Assembly: GCA_033557685.1 (NCBI GenBank) | Contig: JAWQRN010000432.1 | Location: 1-29,752, forward strand | Direction: 5' to 3' | Source: Sperchopsis tessellata | Lineage: Eukaryota > Arthropoda > Insecta > Coleoptera > Hydrophilidae | Length of the DNA: 29,752 nt | Shown here: piece by piece, positions 21,580 to 29,752 of the stretch | How the letters are laid out: each line of letters opens with the position of its first letter | Numbering within the stretch: position 1 is the stretch's first letter | Notes under the pieces: model-generated | What the model was told of the DNA's origin: nothing | Databases searched by the model: none | Seen by the model: only the letters and a program-made list of their open reading frames with translations | Position numbers and translations under genes: made by a program

Positions 21580-22105
21580 CAATGTCCGACCCTACCTTTA
21601 GTATCTGATGCGGCAGTTCTACACATTATCACGTCTGACCTTCCGTGGACTGCTTTATCGCCAGAAATTAAACAGAAATATCTGCCACTGTCCCTGGCTG
21701 ACCCTAATTTTAGTGACCCCGCACCAATCGACTTCCTCTTAGGGGGAGGCCTATACCCATTAATATTACCACTAATACCGGCAGTACCTATTATGGGCAA
21801 TCCATTAGCACTACCAACTATTTTCGGGTATGTGATAATGGGTTCCTTCGATCAACAAAGCCAAATCCATCGCTGTCGCTTGAAGATACTTTTCATGCAT
21901 TTCGGGAAGTAAGCGAACCCACTTTGCAAACCTACATTTACCCAGAGGTCGTCCTGGCTGAGGATTAATTCGTTGAGACACATGCTCGCAACGAGGACGG
22001 TCGAAACACAGTGCACAAAGTGCAGTAATATGACAAATGATTCATTTGGAGCTTCCACTCGTTATAATCGTTTAGAGCCCTTCCTCTCAAAATTCCAAAA
22101 TTAAA
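21580..22105 (+). pseudogene. BEL/Pao Pol remnant: protease and first residues of RT
   Basis: An open frame from 21583 to 21911 reads LPLVSDAAVLHIITSDLPW, LPLSLADPNFSDPAPIDFLL, then a Gly-Gly-Gly where an Asp-containing 'LLGAD' type segment is usual, and LPTIFGYVIMGSF. This is the protease-to-RT connection of BEL/Pao Pol. A shifted frame (about 21880-22010) gives EDTFHAFREVSEPTLQTYIY and FVETHARNEDGR, the segment just before RT. 22036-22095 reads NDSFGASTRYNRLEPFLSKF and stops. No RT active site, RNase H or integrase follows, so the copy depends on other elements or is dead. Confidence 0.82.
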
Positions 22106-22232
22106 TTTCATGGCCTTCTATCGTGTGCTAGTATTTCTAGTTTAGGCTTTCGTAGTTATAGGTATTATTTTATTCCTATATTAGTTTTTCATTTTGTTCT
22201 CGCTAATACATGATGAAACTGCTTCCTAGACA
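22106..22232. other. BEL/Pao 3' untranslated stretch before the LTR
   Basis: T-rich non-coding sequence between the truncated pol frame and the 3' LTR. Most of pol should lie between 22095 and here in a complete element, so the deletion junction is probably close to 22100. Confidence 0.5.
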
Positions 22233-22630
22233 TGTCATGGTGAGGAGCATGTTGTGAATCTGTCAAACGTATATATTTTTAATTGTCTATTTACCGCACC
22301 ATAGCGCCATCCGTTAGAGGAGTTAGTAATATTCGCGTAGTTCCTTTCTTGTCCGACTCATCAAGAGTGTCAGTTTCCTGTTTCTGTGATGCCAAGCATT
22401 GAAAACGACAGTAGTGAACCAGCCATCTTGGATACCATGTCAATTTTTTCGTAATGTATCGTTCAAATAACTCAAATCGAAGCAAATCCCATAAAAAATT
22501 TTCTGCACAATCGTTATAAATAAATAGTCTTGAGGGACCTGCCGTGATTACCTTTTGTTGTGCAAGCAAACCACCTTCTTGTATCGATATGCGGTATCAA
22601 GATTAGCGTTCATATAGTGTTTTTACATAT
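22233..22630 (+). repeat. BEL/Pao 3' LTR
   Basis: Begins TGTCATGGTGAGGAGCATGT and pairs block by block with the 5' LTR: GTCAAACGTATATATTTTT, TCTATTTACCGCACCATAGC, AACGACAGTAGTGAACCAGC (near 22408), TTCAAATAACTCAAATCGAA, GTGATTACCTTTTGTTGTGC. It is longer than the 5' LTR because it keeps two segments lost there. The right end is uncertain within about 40 bp. Confidence 0.85.
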
Positions 22631-22939
22631 ATTCTTTGTTTCCTTCCTTTATTTCTATAGGTGTAAGTTCAATGCATTTGGACCTGTCGCTGATTTACAC
22701 AATCGATTAGTAATTAACATTGATTAATTTGTACAGTTCATTTTATAGCTTCAAATTCTAGCATCTCAAGCCGCGCATATAGTGTACTTAGCATAACTTC
22801 ACGAGGTTTGACATATTAACCAATAGTAGAAGTAAATATACTACTACAGCAACAATAAACATCTTTATCCTCATAATATTAACTCTAAATGACCAGACCA
22901 AATTTTACAGTGACAAAGGATATTATTAAGTATGATACA

Positions 22940-22969
22940 ATGCTATACGTGGAGAACCACGTATAGCAT
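22940..22969. repeat. Perfect hairpin, 13-bp arms
   Basis: ATGCTATACGTGG (22940-22952) and CCACGTATAGCAT (22957-22969) are exact reverse complements around AGAA. The arms are more GC-balanced than their flanks. It is not followed by CTRR, so it does not look like a Helitron terminus. No element could be assigned. Confidence 0.85.
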
Positions 22970-24026
22970 CCCAAAACATGTACTTACGTAGTAATGTATA
23001 ATAATCAAGAGCTTAGAAAAATGTCTACTGGGCCCGTATCTACTTTTCAGTCACACAAGTCACAAGTCAACTCTACAAGATCTATTTTACCATAATAGAC
23101 CGTTTTTTATGAAAAAATTTTAAACTTGATTTTTCGATTTAGAAACGGAACCACCGTGCATCGAGAATACACAATCAAACGTCTTAGGATTGTAAACCGG
23201 ATTTCTGACTTTATCTCTCATATTTACTTGTACATAAAATCAAAAAATGAAAAACTACATCAGATGCTGCGATTTCTTGTCTACAGCTTTAATAATACGC
23301 TGTAAGTAAATTCTCCCAAATAACAACTTGCATCATTTCTGGAATTTGTGGGTGTACGACTATTTTCTAGTTTATAAGGAGAATAAATTTCAGCAGATTG
23401 ACTTACTGACCTGACCTAACTGCGTAAAACTTTTTTATTCATTATAATAAGAGGAATTAGAAAAATGAAGGGTTATTAATGTTATATTTGTCTTATTTAA
23501 TATCGAGATAGATAATATACAACTATGTCCTCATGCATGTTTTCATTACCAAGTTCTGTCTTAAGATATTTCAAACTTTACTTGTTTACCAAGGTCCTTC
23601 AATTCCAAAATAAAAAAGCATGCGATGCTGTAGCAAATAAAATCCAGTAAATAGTTCTGCAATGGTTGACATTTAAAATACTATTTTTTGCAGAAATAGA
23701 TTATAACACAGACGCGATGACTAAGAAAAGAGTTTTGAATTTTATCAATTAATTTCAAAATCTGCAAACACACCCTCAAACATTGTAATGTTAAGGTAAA
23801 ACTAATGTGTATGTTCTAATAATAGCCGGCACAATTTCAATTCAATAATCAATTAATCAATTTTTTTAAGGATAATACCAATGTCTAGTTTACCCTATAT
23901 ATGAAACTATTGCTGAGTAATTTGACGGCCATTTCTACAAAGATCTATTTTTAAACGTCACGCTAGTTCGCAATTTTATGTTGCAACTGGCATAACATGA
24001 AGTTGAGCAGAAACAATAAGAGTCGT

Positions 24027-24058
24027 GGAACTAACACACTTTACATATCGTTAGTTCC
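24027..24058. repeat. Inverted repeat, 9-bp arms
   Basis: GGAACTAAC (24027-24035) and GTTAGTTCC (24050-24058) pair perfectly around a 14-nt loop. Function unknown; a short stem like this may be chance. Confidence 0.6.
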
Positions 24059-25044
24059 CTAGAAAAATAGAAAGAGGGCTGCAAAGCAGTAAAAATACAT
24101 CGATATCATGAATATGTAACGAGGCAGCCCGTTATAACTGAGCCAAAGCTTTTCCACTCGGTTTGTTGATATAATTAAAACAGTAAATAAAAAGCCTTGG
24201 GCGATCTTAATCTAGTTAAGATGTTAATTTTCAGTTTGAAATTGGTGAACTGTCGAAGTATTAATTTACAACCCAAAGTGATTTCTGAAGCCATGCCATA
24301 TATGCAAATTTCAATTGCAATTTATGAAAATCGACAACCGATAATTTTTTGAAATGACAATCATGATTTTAACGATGTTAAATAACATATTTTATTATTT
24401 TAAGGGTCAACATAATAAATTTCTTTCAAGTACTAAAGCATTAAGAACTTTTGCTGGAATTGATGAGAAATTGTGGAATTCAATAATCATATTAATCGAC
24501 AACTGATATATACTTGCATAAAGTTATGTGTAACAGATTTATAATAACCACAAAAACAAAACCTAGTTATTTACCATTATATGATGGTTGAGCGGGAATC
24601 TTTCTTATTCTTCTTATAAAAAATTTCCGAAATAAGTACTTACTTGACTTTTATCCCATGATGTAATTATATCATGCACTAGGTTTATATATCGAGAGAA
24701 ATGTATACATTGTTTCTTAATAGTTGTTTGTTAAAAAATTATATAATATGCATATTTTAATTTTTACCAGCTAATGATACTGAAATTAGATTGAAAGTAT
24801 ACTAGATATTACTAAAAAGTATATTAGTTGAGACTTCCATTAACCTCAGTTTCCGGCCTTTACTACTCGTTTACCGTCTGTATGCTTTATTCATATAACA
24901 CATAAGATCTAGTTTTTCGTACTGAATAATATGTTAATAAAAAATACGGGTCATGTGTTTCAGCCCATATCTTGAAAAGTCTTGAAAGTATAAAAGTTTC
25001 ATGGAACTATTACTATCGATTATTCAATTATATTGGTGTTTTCT

Positions 25045-25280
25045 TACGTTTTTTACGGGTTCACAAATTGCAAAAATAGATTAAAGTATTTATAGCAGTT
25101 TATAGTAGGAACATATACAGCCCAATGGATTATATCTGCCTCGGGAATTTCGTGCTCAAAACATTAAGAGCTCTCAGGGTTGTTCAAGGACAGACTTCAT
25201 TTAGTCTCGTTTCTTGTAATTTTTAATACTTACTCGAATATTCGAATGCTACGCTCAATGGCGTAGAGAATCAATACTAG
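25045..25280. repeat. Dispersed repeat family B, copy 2
   Basis: Partner of 10478-10800 in the same orientation: TTTTTTACGGGTTCACAAAT (about 25048-25067), CTCTCAGGGTTGTTCAAGGA (about 25172-25191) and GCTCAATGGCGTAGAGAATC (about 25253-25272). It is shorter than copy 1 and more AT-rich, so one copy has decayed or been deleted more. Confidence 0.5.
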
Positions 25281-26139
25281 TTTCGTAACACTGTCGCTAT
25301 CTTTGTTCTGTCCATCCCGAATAAAAAGAACTGGATACTAATGTTTGAAGGAACAATCCTGATGACTGGTCATTCCAAAAAAAGAAAATTCTGTTCGTTT
25401 TTTTGTTGATATTCAAATGAAGCCGACTGCAAACCAACTGTTAAGAATATCGTCGCTGCCAAAGTGGAGAGACTTCCTCAGTTCCTCTCACGAATGGTTC
25501 TTGCCGATAGTCACAGGTGTTTTCTTTTTTTACAGGTTCAATACTAGTAGAAATAACAGTCCACCTTACTCTTGGTATGAAGTTTTCTCGATGGTAAGTA
25601 GTCCAACATAATCGTCACGTGAGAATCCCTGAAGATAAACTCTATCAAATTTCGGATCTCTTTTCAACTCAGTCGGTCAAGTCCGCACCCAAGTCTTGAA
25701 ATGGCTAATTTTATGCAAACGTGCTGTTGAGTAAATATTACGCTGCAGAACTTGCTCTCCATCTTTATCTGTTATCACCCTAAAATCCAGCTAAAGATTT
25801 GCCTCTTCTTTGGAGCTGGTTTATGGGGCTATCCGATTATGGTTATGAGTTTTAGTTTTCCTCGTGATATTTTCTTGATACAGTCATCATGTCATTAATT
25901 ATCTTCACTACTTTATGGGGGCACTCCCATGATGATTGCATCTTGGTGCATAGAACATTTTTGAGATGTCGATTGTACATCTAGGCCGGATCGTCTTCCA
26001 TGAATTCTGCAGCATCGACTTGTAGAGCGTATTTCTCCGTCATTCTAACAATTTCAATCTAGTTCTTGTTTCGTAAGAGGTTGTGAATGTTATCCATCTT
26101 CCTTATTAGATAGCCAACATAATAATCACCTGCTTCCTG
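25281..26139. other. Unassigned; possibly more of the minus-strand gypsy element
   Basis: This follows the RNase H part of the gypsy pol fragment in its reading direction (leftward), where the end of RNase H and integrase would be expected. I could not identify a His/Cys or DDE integrase motif in any minus frame. The plus-strand frame at 25417-25611 matches nothing I know. Confidence 0.35.
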
Positions 26140-27170
26140 CTGTTACCTTCCATACAAGTACTTATGGAAGTGCTCTATAGCTTTGACAAAAATAATAGTT
26201 CTTTTCAGTCTTTGAGAGGACTTTGCTGAAGCAACCAATCGCCCCTTCTTAACCTTAAGTGCAAATACGGCCCAATACCGATATTACTACCATGAGTGTC
26301 CACAATAAACTGTTCTTACATATGGCAATCTTCTGTTCATTTAAATGTTCTTGCTTCTTCTATCAGCTTATGTAAAGGCTTTATATATCGCTATATTAGC
26401 GAACTCTGGGACAAATTTTCGATAGTAAGTATAGACTCCCAGAAAACTTCATATATCAAGTTTATGCCTCGAGGTGGCCCATTTTCCAACTGTATTAGAT
26501 TTTATAGGGATCTATCTCTACACTTTCGTTGGATACCACATGTCCGAGTGTCAAGCGGGCGTTCCTCAATCTTCTAAGAAGCTACTACAAATGTTTCACG
26601 TGTTCTTCAAACGTACTACCAATTGCAAGGCCATCATCATAAACTCTCCATAAACTTTTCAAATTATCAGCAATCTTGGACTCGTTTATGTGCACTACAT
26701 CTTGTTCACATCGGGCAACTAAGACAACTGGTGCTAAAATTCCTAATAATTTTCCTTTAGTAAGATTTATAGGAAGTCCATTGGTGTTCAAGATACGAAC
26801 TGGAATTACATCTTGGCACCTAACTGGGGTTCTTCCTACAAGAACTTTCTTTTTGAATAGATCATGCATACAAGATTAGGAAAGACCCAACCTGTAAATA
26901 TTCATTTCGTTCTCAGTCTCACCTTGGATTACATGTTCAATCATAGATTGTGGCATCATCAGTGAATAGGAGGCGCACAGTGGTTAAATTAGCCCTAGGA
27001 TGGCCCTGACTCACTTCTGCATTGCCCATCCTCAGTAGCCTCACTTTCACATCAATAAAAAATCCATTACAGCTCATAAAATCCAACTCCAGTATTATTT
27101 CAACTATGTATGCCACAATCATCTGTTGAATTATAGAGTAACTACCAAAGATTATGTAAGCTTTCACTCT
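26140..27170 (-). pseudogene. Ty3/gypsy retrotransposon Pol fragment: protease, RT remnant, RNase H
   Basis: Reads right to left. 27167-26937 gives IIFGSYSIIQQMIVAYIV and LELDFMSCNGFFIDVKVR, the C-terminal half of a gypsy protease (an 'LGxDF' type segment). 26869-26590 gives VGRTPVRCQDVIPVRILN and INLTKGKLLGILAPVVLV, the protease-RT linker. It then passes directly into RVYDDGLAIGSTFEEHVKHL, the RT motif C region and what follows. The RT fingers and motifs A and B are absent, so there is an internal deletion near 26647. After two stops LLRRLRNARLTLG follows. At 26427-26392 it reads YYRKFVPEFANI, at about 26316-26275 VDTHGSNIGIG, where RNase H motif 1 has His for its catalytic Asp, and at 26188-26147 KAIEHFHKYLYGR. 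LTRs, gag and integrase were not found. Confidence 0.82.
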
Positions 27171-28059
27171 TAATCTAAAATTTTATCACCAATAGCTGTT
27201 CGCCCGTTAAGGTTTTTAGCCTATCCCATATTCTCCAAATTTACCATATCTGATCTGAATACTGAAATATTGGCTTGTGTCTATCGTGAACTGGCACCTC
27301 TTCTTCCCAATAGCCAATACTATTAGTGATGAGACTATTCACATGAAATTCTGAGGCCTTCTTTTATGCCCACAAACATGTACCCTCTAGTACTGGCAGG
27401 TTTTGGTACAAATTATTGTGAAGTCTTGCTACTGATGAGTTGGCGAATTAATCAATTAAACTAAATTTGTTTTGTATGATTTCAAATATGTTAACACTAT
27501 CTACAATTTGGAAAAGGTTAGGTTATATCATATAATAATATGCTGGGATGTACTAATAAAAAACAAGCCAAGTATTAAAAAGTCACTGAAATTTTAAAAG
27601 GATAAGTGGAAATTTTGATCTTTTTTTTAGATGATATCAATCGACAGCTATAAATACAGTTGCAAAGTTACTGATTGCAATAATGCATTTTACAGTCCGA
27701 CCCAGTGTACCTGCAGGAGATGTTTTCAAATTTCTCTCTGGCCCACCAAGGGAGCAAATCCTGAAATAATTTATTGAGATAACAGTTAGTGGTACATCTC
27801 TGCAGGGTTATCTTTCCATTAAACTATTTCCACACTGGTACATAGAAGATCTTGTTGTCAATAACTGTGCCAAACCTTAGACGCAATATAGATACAGCAG
27901 GGTAGCAACCATAACTGTAAGCCGTCCAGTATTTGGTGTTTGGACCATTTTATTAATTTATTGATTTGGTAACTAGGACTGGTAAGAATATGCTTCTAGT
28001 TAGCAACAATATAGTGCGATGAATGACGGTACAATGAGTTAGAATTAAAATTCTTTCCG
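27171..28059. other. No recognisable gene
   Basis: This lies on the 5' side of the minus-strand gypsy fragment, where gag would be expected. I see no Cys/His box or other Gag motif in minus frames, and nothing clear in plus frames. Confidence 0.5.
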
Positions 28060-28400
28060 TCATCAAATCTTTCAGAAGAAGAGCAGAGGGTAATGGAAGA
28101 AGGTATTTGCAAACTATGCAAAAATTATATCCATTCACAGCTTAGAAATGTTCAAAAAAACCCTAACGAAAGAAGGTGGATATGCGAGGATAAGGCTTTT
28201 GCTCTCTCCATTTATACAAGAGGATCGACTGTTGCGGAAGGTAGTTATTCTTCTCTCTCAACACGTCGATCTTTATTAATGGCTTGCTGTAGGGATGTGT
28301 CTTTGTAGCCGTTGGACAAAAAAAAATATTCTTAAGGGTTTCCATTTCTTCCTTGCGGTGTTCTGCGTGGGATAAGGTTTTAGCACGAAATACTAAAGAG
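28060..28400 (+). pseudogene. Possible P-element / THAP9-type transposase fragment
   Basis: The open frame at 28093-28308 contains SQLRNVQKNPNERRWICEDK followed by AFALSIYTRG. P-element/THAP9-type transposases have a similar segment after the coiled coil: an 'LKN-x-K' part, an Arg-Arg-Trp/Tyr pair, then Asp/Glu-x-Lys-x-Phe-Ala-Leu-x-Leu-Tyr. After about residue 40 the similarity is lost, probably by frameshift. Near 28330-28400 another frame gives weak similarity to the following 'FLPS..TL' part. No THAP zinc finger or catalytic residues are in view. It could also be a chance resemblance. Confidence 0.4.
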
Positions 28401-29160
28401 TTCAGTACTGATTGTATTTGAGCTGGGTGGTGTTACGATTTTTAATTTCTCTATACTGTGTGGACAAGTGTACTATCCTTTTTCAGGGTTAAATATATAC
28501 ATAAATATAAAGCAGAGAATGTACTAAAACTCGGGGATAGTCTACAGGTATCAAAAATTAATCGAAAGTTTCGATAAAATAGATTTATTTTTTTCTAAAA
28601 GATCGATGTTTCGACATCCAGGTGATGTTATCTACAGTAGGATATACAAGAATTTACATAGAAAAAAAAACACTACTAGTTGTTTTTTTTGTACATTTAC
28701 GTTGCTAAAAACATACATACCCTGAAAATTAAGCATCGACCAGTCTTTTTGAAAATCGGAGAAGGGACATACGTGTGTCCGAACTTATAGTTCTTATGGA
28801 ACGCCATTGAGATGTTATTATACCCCAACAATGCAAACCAAAAAGTCAGGCGACTTTTATGAAAAAAGAACACTATGTTTCATACAAATTGCACATACAC
28901 ATTAAAACTTAAAACAGTAACATAAAATAATATATAAACACAAAACAAAAGACCTTGTACTGTAAAAACACTTTACTAAGTAGTATTGTATAGGTTAACA
29001 ATTGCAACACGAAAATTTAATGTAATGTGAAGTCGAGAGTGCACATTTTCATCATACCATGATGTCTGTGTAGGACTTCCAGCCACTAACGGTGAAAACA
29101 ATTTTTTAGCTGGAAATATGGCAGCAAAACAAATTGAATTGTAGGAAGGAGTGTAAATTA
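28401..29160. other. No gene; one hammerhead-like core motif
   Basis: AT-rich. At 28601-28645 on the minus strand, ACATC-ACCTG-GATGT is followed by CGAAAC and preceded by CTGTAGA. This resembles a hammerhead core with one substituted core base, but no stem I is seen. I found no coding motif elsewhere. Confidence 0.4.
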
Positions 29161-29580
29161 AACAAACTCACCCATCAACCGTGTTATCTAGTTGCTATCA
29201 TATTGTTAGTTGAAGGAATGCTCGTACTGGGGCTGTGTGAGTGTTAGAAACACAAAAATAAGAAACGGCGTAGATTGCTCCATGAAGAATATAAGAGATT
29301 AATGTTGATACAAAATTTAAAATAAGGTCAATAAATAGAGAGAAAATTGTTTCTGTGGATCACAGAAACTACATGACAAAATAAACAAACATACCCGTCC
29401 AGCGTGTGTCTAGTACCTGTTAAAATATTAGGTAGGAATGCCTGTCTTGGGGCTGTGTGTGTGTGTGTGTATGAAACATCGAAATATGAAACAGCGTAGA
29501 ACGCTATATGAAGAATATATGCAAATTTGTTGAAAAATAAACTATCATTTATTAGGTTTAAGAATTTGTTGCTTTTTTGG
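29161..29580. repeat. Diverged tandem repeat, period about 223 bp, two units
   Basis: Unit 1 starts at 29161 (AACAAACTCACCCATCAACC) and unit 2 at 29384 (AACAAACATACCCGTCCAGC). Collinear landmarks are GGGGCTGTGTG at 29229 and 29449, and GAAGAATATA at 29284 and 29510, so the offset is 220-226 bp. Unit 2 has gained a (GT)n tract at about 29453-29470. The 86-codon minus-strand frame that overlaps unit 2 is not kept open in unit 1, so I do not call a gene. It lies about 120 bp inside the hammerhead motif. Confidence 0.82.
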
Positions 29581-29603
29581 CCGTACATAAATGTGAAATT
29601 TTA

Positions 29604-29624
29604 ATATTTGATTTAATCAAATAT
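29604..29624. repeat. Short perfect inverted repeat
   Basis: ATATTTGAT and ATCAAATAT pair perfectly around TTA. It lies between the tandem repeat and the hammerhead motif. Low complexity, so it may be chance. Confidence 0.6.
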
Positions 29625-29701
29625 GAAGCAAATCGGCCAAGTCGATATATTGAATACAGAAAATGAACTACGTATCGCAAAATGATGGTAACAAACTAAA
29701 T

Positions 29702-29745
29702 GCAGTGGACACGTGTTTCCGTCATTAAGACGTCATCAGCACTGC
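29702..29745 (-). ncRNA. Minimal type I hammerhead ribozyme motif
   Basis: On the minus strand, in order: stem I 5' strand GCAGTG (29745-29740), core CTGATGA (29739-29733), stem II CGTC-TTAAT-GACG (29732-29720), core GAAA (29719-29716), a very short stem III CACGTG (29715-29710), cleavage triplet GTC ending at 29708, and stem I 3' strand CACTGC (29707-29702). Stems I and II pair perfectly, and every core position matches the hammerhead consensus. Self-cleavage would fall between 29708 and 29707. Stem III is only about 2 bp in a monomer but is self-complementary, so a dimer could form a longer stem, as known for minimal hammerheads of Penelope-like elements and animal retrozymes. No Penelope RT or GIY-YIG motif was found in the window. 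Confidence 0.85.
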
Positions 29746-29752
29746 TATAGAT

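Larger units (their letters stand above)
19511..22640 (+). mobile_element. BEL/Pao LTR retrotransposon with most of pol deleted
   Basis: Two collinear, diverged direct repeats (about 19511-19835 and 22233-22630) flank gag and a short pol remnant. The total is about 3.1 kb, against about 6-7 kb for an autonomous BEL/Pao element. RT palm, RNase H and integrase are missing; the frame runs from the protease to the first residues of RT and then straight into the 3' untranslated region. A SINE-like insertion splits gag. LTR divergence is high by eye, so the insertion is old. The exact outer ends of the LTRs and the target duplication were not fixed. Confidence 0.88.
22640..25044. other. Long AT-rich stretch without a recognisable gene
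   Basis: About 2.4 kb with no coding motif, RNA gene or array. It contains two clear inverted repeats, annotated separately (22940-22969 and 24027-24058). Confidence 0.55.

Noticed and set aside
22291..22569. 92-codon minus-strand frame
   Set aside because: It lies wholly inside the BEL 3' LTR and is not open in the 5' LTR.
25363..25400. CTGATGA on the plus strand
   Set aside because: The following bases do not form a stem II ending in GAAA, and there is no stem I. A chance heptamer.
26945..26965. CTGATGA on the minus strand
   Set aside because: It lies inside the gypsy Pol coding sequence (FTDDATIYD) and has no GAAA or pairing stems.

Overview
This window looks like AT-rich, gene-poor repeat DNA from an arthropod, most likely an insect. 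I base that on the mix of decayed transposons (RTE-like and R1-like non-LTR elements, mariner, piggyBac, BEL/Pao, Ty3/gypsy, a probable P-element fragment and a SINE). I found no intact protein-coding gene and no host gene. Every recognisable coding stretch is a transposon protein broken by stops, frameshifts or deletions. The species cannot be told from the sequence.

Layout. 1-1400 holds a TA microsatellite, scrambled scraps of an R1/jockey-type element and the 3' end of an RTE-like element. About 2690-5375 is a long RTE-like non-LTR element (+), with a very decayed endonuclease, a reverse transcriptase in several frames and an open C-terminal tail. 5376-11000 is mostly unannotatable AT-rich DNA with two dispersed repeat families. 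11250-12925 is a piggyBac transposase pseudogene (+). 15150-16735 is a mariner element (+) with degraded terminal inverted repeats and a duplicated C-terminal third. 17145-18550 is a second RTE-like element (-), butted against a tail fragment of a related element in the opposite orientation (18560-18710). 19511 to about 22640 is a BEL/Pao LTR element (+) with two diverged LTRs, gag and protease, and most of pol missing. A SINE-like insertion with a 12-bp target-site duplication splits its gag. 26140-27170 is a Ty3/gypsy pol fragment (-) with the catalytic core of RT deleted. About 28060-28400 resembles a P-element/THAP9-type transposase fragment.

The most striking object is at the right edge. 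The minus strand at 29702-29745 can fold as a complete minimal type I hammerhead ribozyme, with core CUGAUGA...GAAA, a GUC cleavage triplet and stems I and II perfectly paired. Such minimal hammerheads are known from Penelope-like elements and small retrozyme-type circular RNAs. A 223-bp diverged tandem repeat lies just inside it (29161-29580). No Penelope-type RT is visible here, so the rest of the element may lie past the right edge, or this may be a solo or retrozyme-like unit.

The parts do not act together as a pathway. The window is a record of successive insertions, and nesting and broken frames give some relative ages (the SINE is younger than the BEL element it interrupts).
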